Shown here: in pieces, positions 38,344-47,660 of the stretch
Position numbering within the stretch: the stretch's first letter is position 1
How the letters are laid out: every line of letters begins with the position of its first letter
NCBI RefSeq assembly: GCF_001855385.1
Contig: NZ_MKIE01000005.1
Location: forward strand, 62,001 to 126,000
DNA from: Andreesenia angusta
Lineage (GTDB): Bacteria > Bacillota > Clostridia > Tissierellales > Gottschalkiaceae
DNA: 64,000 nucleotides
Direction: 5' to 3'
The notes under the pieces: generated by a model
The model's input: the letters and a program-made list of their open reading frames with translations, nothing else
What the model was told of the DNA's origin: nothing
The model's database searches: none
Program-made: the position numbers and the translations under genes

Positions 38344-40498
38344 CTGAAGTTTCTCCCTTTGTTTTTCCAAACAGTCTAATTAGTGCGTATAACGCAAAAG
38401 TGTACAGGACTCCTAAAGCAAGCCCTATGACTAAAGAGTAAACTGTTCTGGCAAATGATATATATATCGGAGTCTTGAAGTGGCTGAATGTGTTTATTAT
38501 AGATGTCTGTCCAATCACAGCAGCAAGTCCAGCTATAAAGACGCCCAGCTTCCATCTCTTTACAGCCATATATGTCCCCACGACTATTGCCGGGAAGGCT
38601 ATCAAGAATTCCTTGGTTCTCGGCCTCGCAAGGAACTTAAGCTCCATGGTGTTTCTGAATATCATCTCTAGCTCAGAAGGCTGGATATTTGACTCATGGC
38701 CAGTCCTAGCTAAGTATACATATCCTGCTCCCGCTATCGCCACCGCTATTATCATGTATAGTACTTTCACATTGTCTTGTAAAACCTCTTTGAAGTCCTC
38801 TATTGTAGCCCTTGTCTCAGATGACGACTTTTCACTCTTATAGCCGAAGTACCCTAGAAACAGCAGCATGTAGACTACGATAGGCGCCATTTGTGATAAT
38901 TTCACTCCTTGGAAATACTTTATGTCAAGCAGGTTGACTATATCCGACATGATCGCCCCCACTACAAGGGCTCCTGTCAGAGATATCAGCGATGTGACTA
39001 CAAGGGCTTTTGAACCTGAAACGATAGCTCTCTTGACGTCGCCTCCGTTCTCCAAGTACTGACTTTTCAATACGCCAACTAGGTATACCATGGACACGCT
39101 CGGGAAAACTATAGACACTAGAAGTGCAATCACCATATATCCAAGCGATCCTCCAAACAAGCCCAGCACGGCCACTCCTAGCAGTCCAGCTATCGCCGCC
39201 AAATTCCTAATCTTTCTGTCTACGTTGAATAAACGCTCTAAAAGTATCAGACCTAGAGCCACTGCACTAGTTCCAGCTATTATCCCTAGTATTTTGTTTA
39301 CATGGTTGGATTTGAAAGGCACGGCCTCTCCATAAGATATCCCGTGGTCTTCAAGTCTGTTTGCCAAGCTAGAGAACATCCTCTCGTATTCCCCAAGCTC
39401 TGTCACGTATCTTTTTTCTTCCGACTTAAACGGCCTGAAGTAAACCAGCTTTATATTCCTCTCGGTAACTCCTCTGTATATGGTATTCTCTATCTCTTCG
39501 GAGCCTTCGTAGTTGTAGTACTTGTACCTCTCCTGTATATAAGGAGCGATGCTGAATACTTTGACTGCGCTGTAGTCCAGCCTCTCTAGAAGCTTGTTCA
39601 TTCCTTTTTGGCTTATATAGCTTCTCTGTACGTCTGTCTCTACAATCCCAAGCTTCAGTTCCTCTGAATTTATGAGCTCTTCAATCTCGTCAATCCTGTC
39701 GTCTTGATCAGAATGCCCCAGTATCTCTTTTCCTCCAAATATAAGGTAGTCCGACCTGTTCTCCAAGTCTTTGTATTCTTCTACTATACTGTTGAAATAG
39801 CTCTTTCCGTTCCATCCTTCGACTGTATTCGAGATCCTAGGGAGCACTTCAAGTCCTGACTCCTTTATAACCTCAAGCTTTTCAGGGTCGAGACCTATAT
39901 TCAAGTCTTCAACCTTTGAGTCAAGCATATTAGACTCTTGAGCTATCTTGTTTCCCTCTTCATCTATAAGGTATTCTGTCTCTGGGTAAAGTGCTTCCGA
40001 CATCCCTCCGTCTATGACCAGGTATCCATTCTCTTCCGACCTAAACACCGAGACTTTCTTTCCATATTTCGACTTCATGTTCTCGGCTATAAAGTCGAAG
40101 CTCTCGAAGTTGTCCACAGATACCAAAATATCATACTTATCTGTCTCCGGGCTGTTTATATAGTCCACAACTTCTTTGGGGTAGTTCTGCTCCCACTCTA
40201 CTTCCTTTTTCAGCTGGTAGAGAAGCACTGTGGATATTCCGTCTCTCTCTTCTTTCATGCTTCTAATGGTCTCGTAGTTTATGGCTACGGCACTAGCTCC
40301 CATGTTTCCCAGCTTCTCGAGCCACCATCCTAGACTTTTGTCAGACTGCTCTGCAAGTTTTTCTATTTCATAGTAATCCAGTACAAAGTCAATCTTTCTG
40401 TCGTTCATCTCTGTGGATATTCTGTTGAACATAAGCAGACTTGAAGACAGCAACGATGCAATTAGTAAAATAATTATCATTCTGTTGTTCTTTATCAT
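38336..40498 (-). CDS. DUF5693 multi-pass membrane protein
   Basis: 720-residue protein. One N-terminal membrane segment (IIILLIASLLSSSLLMF), a ~390-residue outside domain, then about nine to ten closely spaced membrane segments to the C-terminus (from ILGIIAGTSAVALGLILLE). I recognise it as the family called DUF5693, which is typically found next to csaB in Clostridia; its function is not established. The ATG at 40498 lies five bases after AAAGGAG; a GTG at 40513 is within that ribosome site. It is co-transcribed with the LtaS-like gene upstream and csaB downstream (overlap), so a role in making, modifying or exporting the same wall polymer is likely. Confidence 0.85.
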   Translation of the reverse strand: MIKNNRMIIILLIASLLSSSLLMFNRISTEMNDRKIDFVLDYYEIEKLAEQSDKSLGWWLEKLGNMGASAVAINYETIRSMKEERDGISTVLLYQLKKEVEWEQNYPKEVVDYINSPETDKYDILVSVDNFESFDFIAENMKSKYGKKVSVFRSEENGYLVIDGGMSEALYPETEYLIDEEGNKIAQESNMLDSKVEDLNIGLDPEKLEVIKESGLEVLPRISNTVEGWNGKSYFNSIVEEYKDLENRSDYLIFGGKEILGHSDQDDRIDEIEELINSEELKLGIVETDVQRSYISQKGMNKLLERLDYSAVKVFSIAPYIQERYKYYNYEGSEEIENTIYRGVTERNIKLVYFRPFKSEEKRYVTELGEYERMFSSLANRLEDHGISYGEAVPFKSNHVNKILGIIAGTSAVALGLILLERLFNVDRKIRNLAAIAGLLGVAVLGLFGGSLGYMVIALLVSIVFPSVSMVYLVGVLKSQYLENGGDVKRAIVSGSKALVVTSLISLTGALVVGAIMSDIVNLLDIKYFQGVKLSQMAPIVVYMLLFLGYFGYKSEKSSSETRATIEDFKEVLQDNVKVLYMIIAVAIAGAGYVYLARTGHESNIQPSELEMIFRNTMELKFLARPRTKEFLIAFPAIVVGTYMAVKRWKLGVFIAGLAAVIGQTSIINTFSHFKTPIYISFARTVYSLVIGLALGVLYTFALYALIRLFGKTKGETSDE

Positions 40499-40515
40499 AT
40501 TTTCTCCTTTCACAG

Positions 40516-42333
40516 CTAGTTGTCTCTGTTCCTGCTGTAGTAGTATTCTATATTCTCGAATTCTGATATCTCCGTCTTCCCGTCAGACGATAGCTTTTTG
40601 GTATAATCTCCATTTTCCTTGAAAAGTATATTGTTTAAAACGTCTATCTTCTTCTTGACGTCGCTCGAGTACTGCATAAACTCATTTCCCTTCCATCCTA
40701 CATACTCGAAAAGCTCTGTCATCAGGAAATTAGGGCTTATTGTATCTCCTTCCCCTTCAAAGTCTACTTTCAAGGCCTTCTTTGCAGCTTCGTTACCCCA
40801 AAATATATACTGGGTTTCATAGTGGTTCACTGCTCCGTCTATTTTAGAGAGATTGTCGTCTATGCCTAGCATCTCGAAGCCTACGTTGTTCTCTCCAAGG
40901 CTCGGGTTGTGGTCTCCAAACAGCACCACCACGGTCGGCTCTTCGGAGTCTCTAAAGTACTCTATCAGCTTTTCAATCGCCTTGTCTGTCTTCTCTATCC
41001 CAGCGAAGTAGTTGTTTGCCACATTGTAAGTCTTTTCGTCATAGCTCTCCTGGAACTTGACTGATGGACTCTCCACTTCCGTATCTGGGTAAGGACCGTG
41101 ATTTTGGTATGTTGTGGCAAATCCAAAGTACTTTTCCCCTTCATCCACACTCTTCTCAAAGTCTTCTATTATATGGTCAAAAAAATCGTAGTCCTCTAGG
41201 AAGTGTTCGCTTACCTGACTGTATTTATTCTCGAAATAATAGAAATCGTCAAACCCTATATTGGGATTTATATTCTGTCTGTTGTAGAACCATCCATATA
41301 TCGGATGATGAAACTCTGTCCTGTATCCCTGCTCTTTGAAGTACCAAACATATGAATTGGTGGGTATCCTGTACTTGGGGTTGTTATAATTACCTGTCAG
41401 ATAGCTTCTCTCGGTCTCTATTGTCCCACCGCCAAATACATTAGTAATCAAGTTCCCTCTGTAGGACTCTTCCTCAAGCTTGTGATAGTATTCGTACGGG
41501 CTTCTGTTCCACTCTATGCTTTCGTACTTTGTAAAGTCGCTATACGCCTCCAGCATGATAGACACCACGTTCACTTTCTCGCTAGGCGCTATGTCGGTGT
41601 AGTGGTACGATTCAAGCGTCTCTTTCGCTTTTTTTTCGTCATATCCCTCTGGCTCGCTGTCAAAAGAGTCCTTTATGCTGTATATGAAGGGATATACAAA
41701 GCCTTTCGACTTAAACTGCTGTGTCTGCGACCATATGTTTATAAGCTCCTTGTCTCCTAGCTTTGCATATACGGCGTCAGACTTGTATACTCCACTGTAG
41801 ACAAAGCCTCCTAGAATTGCAATCGTCACAAGCAGCTTTGCTCGCATCTTTTTCGAGTCTATTCTGTAGTCGAAAAAGAAGAACAATATCGCCGCTATTG
41901 CAACAAGACCCGCCACCATTAGCTTCATGTTGGAAGTCAATGCTATGCTGTACTTGTCAGCCATGGCGGTTGACTCTCTAAAGAGCACTATATCTATAAA
42001 TAGAAATGGCTCGTCTCTGTATATCAGCTTGAACTTGTTTACAATAGACATCGCAACCCAAAGCGCGGAAGACGTTAAAAAGCCTATCCAAAGCCTGTTG
42101 CTCAAAATATAGACTGATGTGAATACTAAAGCCACTGGCAGGAAATTCAAAAACATCAGAAGCGGGTCTTCAAAGTAGCTTAAAAACAGGGGCGAGTCTA
42201 GAAGCGCCACTTCATCTGAGAACATGAATGTAAAGAATGTTATCAGACAGCTCAGAGCTGAGATCATAGCTCCAATCAAAGCAGCCTTTTTGACTTTACC
42301 TTCTACCCTAAAGATCTCTCTTCTTTTATCCAT
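40516..42333 (-). CDS. LtaS-family sulfatase-like phosphoglycerol transferase
   Basis: 605-residue membrane enzyme with about five N-terminal membrane segments (residues ~15-190) and an extracellular alkaline-phosphatase/sulfatase-fold domain. NVFGGGTIETERSYLTG contains the threonine expected to be the catalytic nucleophile, and VVLFGDHNPSLGEN the metal-binding Asp-His. A third ligand region is EFHHPIYGWFYNR. The family transfers glycerol-phosphate to build lipoteichoic acid or decorate wall polymers. It is first in the envelope operon, with DUF5693 18 bases downstream. Which polymer it acts on cannot be read from sequence. Confidence 0.9.
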   Translation of the reverse strand: MDKRREIFRVEGKVKKAALIGAMISALSCLITFFTFMFSDEVALLDSPLFLSYFEDPLLMFLNFLPVALVFTSVYILSNRLWIGFLTSSALWVAMSIVNKFKLIYRDEPFLFIDIVLFRESTAMADKYSIALTSNMKLMVAGLVAIAAILFFFFDYRIDSKKMRAKLLVTIAILGGFVYSGVYKSDAVYAKLGDKELINIWSQTQQFKSKGFVYPFIYSIKDSFDSEPEGYDEKKAKETLESYHYTDIAPSEKVNVVSIMLEAYSDFTKYESIEWNRSPYEYYHKLEEESYRGNLITNVFGGGTIETERSYLTGNYNNPKYRIPTNSYVWYFKEQGYRTEFHHPIYGWFYNRQNINPNIGFDDFYYFENKYSQVSEHFLEDYDFFDHIIEDFEKSVDEGEKYFGFATTYQNHGPYPDTEVESPSVKFQESYDEKTYNVANNYFAGIEKTDKAIEKLIEYFRDSEEPTVVVLFGDHNPSLGENNVGFEMLGIDDNLSKIDGAVNHYETQYIFWGNEAAKKALKVDFEGEGDTISPNFLMTELFEYVGWKGNEFMQYSSDVKKKIDVLNNILFKENGDYTKKLSSDGKTEISEFENIEYYYSRNRDN

Positions 42334-42411
42334 TAAGTCGTCCCTCTCCCTTTAACATTTGTTCTATATGTAAATTTAGCATATATATAGTTTTTTCTCT
42401 ACAATTTAATA

Positions 42412-42439
42412 AAGATGGTATCTTGTTTAATACCATCTT
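42412..42439 (-). terminator. Terminator after mazF
   Basis: AAGATGGTAT pairs with ATACCATCTT over ten bases with an eight-base loop, overlapping the mazF stop codon. The T-rich tail is short (TTTATT). Confidence 0.65.
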
Positions 42440-42785
42440 AAATGTCAGATAGGCCAAAGCTGGTCTTAAGTGCTTCGTCTACCTTTTCCATCATATCGTC
42501 GTCAAAGCGTCCTATTTTTTCCTTGAGTCTTTTTTTATCTATTGTTCTGACTTGCTCTAAGAGGACAACAGAGTCTTTTGTAAGTCCATACCCAGGCGCA
42601 GGTATCTCTACATGAGTCGGCAGTTTAGCTTTGTTTATCTGAGAAGTTATAGCTGCAACTATTATCGTAGGGCTGTACTTGTTCCCTATGTCATTTTGCA
42701 CAACTAAAACGGGTCTGACCCCTCCCTGTTCTGAACCTATAACAGGACTCAAGTCAGCATAGAATATATCCCCTCTTTTTATCAA
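42438..42785 (-). CDS. mazF: MazF/EndoA-type mRNA interferase toxin
   Basis: 115-residue endoribonuclease toxin of the chromosomal Firmicutes NdoA type. [29 protein letters not shown] is the start of the family fold, with the conserved Arg in VRPV and the Thr of AAITSQ forming the active site. I start it at a TTG overlapping the antitoxin stop codon (TTGA), which gives the normal length. A TTG at 42797 is the alternative, and neither has a strong ribosome site. It follows alr and its antitoxin, the same place as ndoA in Bacillus, so this is a core chromosomal toxin, not a mobile module. Confidence 0.93.
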   Translation of the reverse strand: MIKRGDIFYADLSPVIGSEQGGVRPVLVVQNDIGNKYSPTIIVAAITSQINKAKLPTHVEIPAPGYGLTKDSVVLLEQVRTIDKKRLKEKIGRFDDDMMEKVDEALKTSFGLSDI

Positions 42786-43063
42786 AAGCTTCCACAACCT
42801 GTAAGGCTTATTTCATAAGAAAGAAAATCTCTTATATCTTGCGAGAATCCGTCCTCTGAAAGCTTCCTATTTATATGACTCATCTCCAAATAGCCACTTT
42901 TCATGGCCTCTGTCATCTTTATCCTTCTCCGCTCTCTTAGGTAAAGCTTCATAGCTTCTCTTACAAATTTGCCTTTTTGTATGTCTTCATTATGTGCTGC
43001 TTCTTCTAGTTCATCTATCAAGCCGTTTTTAAATTCAAGCTCAATTTTTTTGGTCTCAGCCAT
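42782..43063 (-). CDS. mazE: MazE/EndoAI-type antitoxin (ribbon-helix-helix)
   Basis: 93-residue CopG-like antitoxin. The N-terminal strand and two helices ([20 protein letters not shown] to YLRERRR) form the DNA-binding ribbon-helix-helix; the C-terminal tail wraps the toxin in homologues. The ATG is preceded by GGGGAGGTG. It has its own promoter after alr and overlaps mazF by four bases, so antitoxin and toxin are co-translated. Confidence 0.9.
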   Translation of the reverse strand: MAETKKIELEFKNGLIDELEEAAHNEDIQKGKFVREAMKLYLRERRRIKMTEAMKSGYLEMSHINRKLSEDGFSQDIRDFLSYEISLTGCGSF

Positions 43064-43130
43064 GCAAGCACCTCCCCAGACTTAAAATAGTTTCTATGTA
43101 CAATAGCCCTGACTCGCGATACTTAAAACC

Positions 43131-43159
43131 ATTATATATGAGTATCTTTGCCTAGTCAA
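43131..43159 (-). promoter_or_regulatory. Sigma-A promoter of mazEF
   Basis: TTGACT (43154-43159) and TATAAT (43131-43136) on the minus strand, spaced exactly 17 bases, about 65 bases upstream of the antitoxin ATG. This lets mazEF be transcribed apart from alr. Confidence 0.78.
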
Positions 43160-43189
43160 CAGCGTTAGGCCTACTATGATGTCTATGTT

Positions 43190-44350
43190 CTATTGTAAAT
43201 AGTCAGCTATCTCCAAAAGCTTTCCGCCTGAAGTATAGACTCTCGGTATTCTCATTCCAACCATGCAGAGTATTTCATAGCTTATGGTACCCAGCGCCTT
43301 TGCCAAGCTGTCTGCATTGTTCACATCGCTGCCGTATCCAAATGCTATAACTTCGTCTCCTATTTTCGCCTCTTCTATGTCAGTGCAGTCTATCATAGAC
43401 TGGTCCATGCATATATTGCCTATAAGCTTTGCTCTTTTTCTTCCCACAGACAGGCTGAGCTTGCCCGAAAGCAGCCTTGTAAACCCGTCCCCGTAGCCTA
43501 AAGGCACTGTGGCCACTTTAGTAACTCTCTCCGCTACATAGCTTCTTCCATATCCAACCGACTCTCCCGGCTCTATCTGCTTTATATTTGAAATCCTGGT
43601 TTTCAGCGTCATGACTTCTCTCAGCTTTATTTTGCTCCTCGAAACTTCATCTGAAGGGTAGTAGCCGTAAAGCATTATACCAGGCCTCACTATGTCCAGT
43701 GTATACTCCTGGAGGTCTATTATGGCGCCGCTGTTTGAGACATGGGTGTTCTTTACCTCAACTCCTCTTGATCTCAGTTCATCCAGTATGTCCGAAAACT
43801 TCTTGAACTGTGTAGCCGAGTAGCTCTTGTCTCTTTCGTCTGAAGTTGCGAAATGCGTGAAAAAGCCGTCTAGCTCTAAGTTTTCTAGATCTTTTAAGCT
43901 CACTATCTCTTCCACTGCTTTCTCGCCTGCTCTAAATCCAAGCCTTCCCATTCCAGTGTCTATCTTTACATGGACTTTAGCCACTCTTCCAAGACTTTTG
44001 GCCTCCTCGGAAATGGCTTCAGCCCCCTCTCTGTTGTAGACCGTGAGGATTACTCCACGCGAAATGGCTTCTCTAAATAGCTCATGCGGAGTGTATCCCA
44101 ATATCATTATGTCCTCTGTTAAGCCTGCGTTCCTCAGCTCCAGCGCCTCAGACACAAGTGCCACTGCGAACAAGTTGACTCCCTCACTTCTTAGCGCTTT
44201 AGCCACTTGAATTGCCCCATGTCCATATGCGTTGGCCTTTACAACTCCCATTATTCTGGTTTTTTCAGGTATGCTCCTCTTTACCTCCGACAAATTGTGT
44301 TTAAGATTGTCTAAGTCTATCTCAGCCCAAGCTGATCTGCCTATATCCAT
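43190..44350 (-). CDS. alr: Alanine racemase
   Basis: 386-residue PLP enzyme that makes D-alanine for peptidoglycan. VVKANAYGHGA holds the PLP lysine (Lys38), and the catalytic tyrosine region is VGYGRSYVAE..PLGYGDGFTRLLSG. The ATG at 44350 has GGAG eight bases upstream; a TTG at 44374 would overlap the previous gene. The order acpS..alr-mazE-mazF matches Bacillus acpS-ydcC-alr-ndoAI-ndoA. Confidence 0.97.
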   Translation of the reverse strand: MDIGRSAWAEIDLDNLKHNLSEVKRSIPEKTRIMGVVKANAYGHGAIQVAKALRSEGVNLFAVALVSEALELRNAGLTEDIMILGYTPHELFREAISRGVILTVYNREGAEAISEEAKSLGRVAKVHVKIDTGMGRLGFRAGEKAVEEIVSLKDLENLELDGFFTHFATSDERDKSYSATQFKKFSDILDELRSRGVEVKNTHVSNSGAIIDLQEYTLDIVRPGIMLYGYYPSDEVSRSKIKLREVMTLKTRISNIKQIEPGESVGYGRSYVAERVTKVATVPLGYGDGFTRLLSGKLSLSVGRKRAKLIGNICMDQSMIDCTDIEEAKIGDEVIAFGYGSDVNNADSLAKALGTISYEILCMVGMRIPRVYTSGGKLLEIADYLQ

Positions 44351-44363
44351 CGCCCTGTCTCCT

Positions 44364-45602
44364 TTAATCGTCAACTATTTCCATTATCGCCTCTGGTATG
44401 CTCTCTATTATATCTCTGGCGAGAAGCCCGTACTCCCCTTTCGACTGGGATGCTATATCTCCAGAGAGTCCATGAATGTAGACACCTAGCTTTGCCGCCT
44501 CCAGAATCTCTATCCCCTGCCCTGCAAGGCTTGCTATTATGCCTGTGAGCACGTCGCCGCTTCCCGCCGTCGCCATACCTGGGTTTCCAGTCTTGTTTAC
44601 ATACACCTCGTTTCCATCGGTGACCAAGGTCTCATGCCCCTTTAAGACCACTGTCAATCCATATCTCTTCGCTGTCTCCACAGCGTACAGTTCTCTGTTC
44701 CGTTCTATCTCGCATAACTCTAAGTCCAGAAAGTTTGCGAACTCAGCCATATGAGGCGTTATGACGAGCTTCCCTCTCGACTTCGCAAGTCTACGCTTCA
44801 GTTTCTTCAAATGGTATATCCCGTCTGCGTCCACCACTAGACTCCCTTTAAAGTGCTCAACCATAAGTTCTAGAAAGCGGGACGTTTCAGGGTTTCTGCC
44901 CATACCTGGCCCTATTGACACCACATCTAAGCTCTGAAGCCTATCCTCTATTCCCGCAAAAGAGTTCTCGCAGAAAAAACCCCTGCCACTGTCTTCTAGG
45001 GGGATGACTATATTCTCTACCGACTTTATCTGCATGGCCTCTGAAATCGCCTCCGGCACAAAGCTGTATACAAGCCCTGATCCCGTTCTGAGAGCCGACA
45101 TAGAGCTCATATACACAGCTCCTAGCATTCCGCCGCTTCCACCCACTATTCCAACTTTTCCGTAGTCTCCTTTGTGGGTATCGCTCGCTCTCTTTGGAAG
45201 TCTAAATCCGCACTCTGCCCCTGTCCGCCTTTCACCCTTAAACTCCCCGATGGCTACGGCCACTATGCTCTGGTCGCTATGGCTTATGCTTATATCTAAG
45301 TCGGACAGTCCTTGTTCTCTTGCTATATCTAAAGCTCCGCCGTAAAGGAACACTTCCGGCTTTCCGAGCTTGTCGTGCCTTACCTCTATATCTCTCCATC
45401 CAAATCCTCTGATACCCGTTCCAAGCAGCTTGCTTACAGCTTCCTTGGCGCAGAATATGCCTCCTGCAGACCTATACCCGCTTCTGCTCTCTATATGGCT
45501 TCGCTCGTAGTCTGTGAATACTTTTTCGCTGAAACGCACGCTCCTCTTTAATGCCCTCTCTATCCTAGAGATCTCCAATATATCTGTGCCAACTCTGTAC
45601 AA
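44364..45602 (-). CDS. acpS: Fusion: holo-ACP synthase / ADP-dependent NAD(P)H-hydrate dehydratase
   Basis: One continuous 412-residue frame with two enzymes. Residues 1-120 are AcpS, which attaches 4'-phosphopantetheine to acyl carrier protein: VGTDILEISRIE (Asp7), FCAKEAVSKLLGTG (Glu54) and SISHSD (105-110). Residues ~140-408 are NnrD (YjeF C-terminal domain), the ribokinase-like enzyme that repairs hydrated NAD(P)H: YGKVGIVGGSGGMLGA, VVDADG (256-261) and ATAGSGDVLTG with catalytic Asp350. The NnrE epimerase domain that normally precedes NnrD is missing. The start is a TTG seven bases after GGGGG. Clostridia commonly carry acpS and a two-domain nnr gene side by side here, so this looks like a fusion with loss of NnrE. 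Confidence 0.93.
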   Translation of the reverse strand: MYRVGTDILEISRIERALKRSVRFSEKVFTDYERSHIESRSGYRSAGGIFCAKEAVSKLLGTGIRGFGWRDIEVRHDKLGKPEVFLYGGALDIAREQGLSDLDISISHSDQSIVAVAIGEFKGERRTGAECGFRLPKRASDTHKGDYGKVGIVGGSGGMLGAVYMSSMSALRTGSGLVYSFVPEAISEAMQIKSVENIVIPLEDSGRGFFCENSFAGIEDRLQSLDVVSIGPGMGRNPETSRFLELMVEHFKGSLVVDADGIYHLKKLKRRLAKSRGKLVITPHMAEFANFLDLELCEIERNRELYAVETAKRYGLTVVLKGHETLVTDGNEVYVNKTGNPGMATAGSGDVLTGIIASLAGQGIEILEAAKLGVYIHGLSGDIASQSKGEYGLLARDIIESIPEAIMEIVDD

Positions 45603-45620
45603 AAGATAACCCCCTAGAAT

Positions 45621-46235
45621 CTACTTGAGTATGTCGCCGTCTAGTTCATTTAGCTTTTCATTCCCAAGAGAGTTGTGAAGAAAAGAGTAAATCCTGTTTA
45701 TTCTCTCTTCATTGTCGCACTTTCTGGCAATATAGTCTCTCAGTTTTTCCCTGAGCTCTGAAAGCTCTCTGTTTATTTTCTCGAGCTCTTCCTCTTTTTC
45801 AACAAGCTCAGAGTATGCGCATTTTACAGTCGACTCCAAGAGCTTCAAGTTAGCCTCTCTTATGCTTCTAGGCATCATTTCAAGCTCAAACATGAGGTCG
45901 TCTATCTCTTCGTTCATCCTGTTTATCTCCTGCTGGGACTCTTCTAGGATGCTTATGTTCTCCACCTTGTTGTTGTTGTTTATCTCGTCTGAAAGAGTTA
46001 TGATTTTGGCCATCATCCTCTTTTTATCTGCCTTTATATTCTCAAGCTTTCTGACTGTCTCTTTTTCCTTGGATACAAGTTCTAAAAGAGCGGCCTTGTC
46101 TTTCTGTATCTCCTTGTTCTTGGTACTCCCAAATATCTGGCCCCACTCTTTATTCTCTATTAAAAGCGGTATCTTGTTTTTTAAAAGTATGTCGTACTCT
46201 ATGTCTACGTTTAATTTCTTGAATAGCTTTTCCAT
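45621..46235 (-). CDS. Unknown coiled-coil protein upstream of acpS
   Basis: 204-residue protein with no family that I recognise. Residues ~45-195 are highly charged and heptad-like (Glu/Lys/Leu/Ile rich), predicting a long coiled coil broken near MPRSIRE. The first 45 residues (MEKLFKKLNVDIEYDILL onward) could be a small globular part. There is no signal peptide, so it is cytoplasmic. The ATG follows GAGGGAG by seven bases. It is 18 bases upstream of the AcpS fusion and probably leads that operon. Confidence 0.75.
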   Translation of the reverse strand: MEKLFKKLNVDIEYDILLKNKIPLLIENKEWGQIFGSTKNKEIQKDKAALLELVSKEKETVRKLENIKADKKRMMAKIITLSDEINNNNKVENISILEESQQEINRMNEEIDDLMFELEMMPRSIREANLKLLESTVKCAYSELVEKEEELEKINRELSELREKLRDYIARKCDNEERINRIYSFLHNSLGNEKLNELDGDILK

Positions 46236-46279
46236 GTTTCGGCTCCCTCTCTGAACTACGGTCTCTTTATGTAACCTAT

Positions 46280-46306
46280 AAAAAACCAGCCATAGGCTGG
46301 TTTTTT
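46280..46306 (-). terminator. Terminator after glnA
   Basis: AAAAAACCAGCC pairs perfectly with GGCTGGTTTTTT with a three-base loop, directly after the glnA stop codon; T run on both strands. Confidence 0.92.
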
Positions 46307-46307
46307 A

Positions 46308-47660
46308 TTAGTGTGCTTTTAGATACTCCTCTATTTCCCAACTGTGAACAGCTTTTCTATAAGAATCCCATTCATCTAGTTTCGCACTTATGAACTTCTC
46401 TGTAACGTGTTTCCCTAGTGCTCCTTTAACTGTGTCACTCTTGGCAAGCTCTTCTATAGCTTCGTACAAGCTTATAGGAAGAGAGTCTATAGACTTCTCA
46501 AGTCTTTCCTCTAAGTCCATATCATATATATTACCAGCTATCGACTTTGGAGGCTCTATTTTGTTCTTTATTCCGTCTAGTCCAGCCTTAAGCACTACTG
46601 CAAGCGCAAGGTATGGATTGCATGCAGGATCCGGGCTTCTAAGCTCCACCCTTGTGGAAGTCCCTCTCTTGGCAGGAACTCTAACTAGAGGGCTTCTATT
46701 TTTGTGGGACCAAGCTATATATACAGGAGCCTCATATCCTGGAACAAGTCTCTTGTAAGAGTTGACTATAGGATTTGTGACAGCCGTTATAGCCTTAGAG
46801 TGCTTCAGAAGCCCCCCTATAAAGTGTACCGCCTCGTCACTTAAGCTGTTCTTGGCGTCTGGATCAAAGAATATGTTCTTTCCATCTTTAAAAAGCGACA
46901 TATTCAGGTGCATTCCAGATCCTGCTATTCCCTCTACAGGCTTAGGCATAAAGCTTGCAAACAGCCCTAGATCGTCAGCTATCTTTCTGACTATATACTT
47001 GAAAGTCATTATGTTGTCTGCAGTGCTCAGAGCGTCTGCATATTTAAAGTCTATCTCATGCTGTCCAGGTCCGCATTCGTGGTGAGCAGCCTCAACCTCA
47101 AATCCAGCTTCCTCTAGAGCCAAGCTTATATGCTCTCTCACTTCTTCGCCTTTGTCTAGTGGCGCCATGTCGAAGTATCCTGCCTTGTCGTTGTTCTCCA
47201 GTATAGCGTTTCCTTTTTCGTCTCTGTCGAATATATAGAACTCAGGCTCTGGCCCTACGTAGAACTCGTATCCCATGCCCTTAGCCTCTTCTAGCGCCTT
47301 TCTAAGCACCTGTCTAGGACAACCTTCAAAAGGCTCTTCATTAGGGCTGTATACGTCACATATTATCCTAGCTATACTGTATCCGTTGCACGCCTTCCAT
47401 GGCAACACAAGGAAAGTAGACAAATCTGGATACAGGTACATATCAGACTCCTCTATACGGGCAAACCCATCTATAGAAGAACCGTCAAACATAGTCTCGT
47501 TGCTGAGTATCTTTTCTATCTGGCTAACAGGAAGTATTATGCTCTTCGAGGCCCCCATTATATCTGTCAGTTGAAGTACTATAAACCTTATGTTCTTCTC
47601 TTCGATTGCAGCTTTTATTGTAGAGATCTGCTCATCTCTGTCCATTTTTTGCAAATCCAT
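46308..47660 (-). CDS. glnA: Glutamine synthetase, type I
   Basis: 450-residue enzyme making glutamine from glutamate, ammonia and ATP, the size of the Gram-positive GSI-alpha form, which is controlled by feedback and not by adenylylation. MFDGSSIDGFARIEESDMYL is the N-terminal signature, HHECGPGQHEIDFKY and GSGMHLNMSLF bind metal and ATP, and NSYKRLVPGYEAPVY holds the glutamate-binding residues. The ATG follows GGGGAG. It is monocistronic between two terminators or gaps. A TTGACT upstream has only a weak -10; I see no TGTNA-N7-TNACA GlnR site. Confidence 0.96.
   Translation of the reverse strand: MDLQKMDRDEQISTIKAAIEEKNIRFIVLQLTDIMGASKSIILPVSQIEKILSNETMFDGSSIDGFARIEESDMYLYPDLSTFLVLPWKACNGYSIARIICDVYSPNEEPFEGCPRQVLRKALEEAKGMGYEFYVGPEPEFYIFDRDEKGNAILENNDKAGYFDMAPLDKGEEVREHISLALEEAGFEVEAAHHECGPGQHEIDFKYADALSTADNIMTFKYIVRKIADDLGLFASFMPKPVEGIAGSGMHLNMSLFKDGKNIFFDPDAKNSLSDEAVHFIGGLLKHSKAITAVTNPIVNSYKRLVPGYEAPVYIAWSHKNRSPLVRVPAKRGTSTRVELRSPDPACNPYLALAVVLKAGLDGIKNKIEPPKSIAGNIYDMDLEERLEKSIDSLPISLYEAIEELAKSDTVKGALGKHVTEKFISAKLDEWDSYRKAVHSWEIEEYLKAH

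Noticed and set aside
42438..43063. mazEF as a mobile or plasmid-type toxin-antitoxin module
   Set aside because: Its position after alr is the conserved chromosomal position in Firmicutes, and no mobility genes or repeats flank it.
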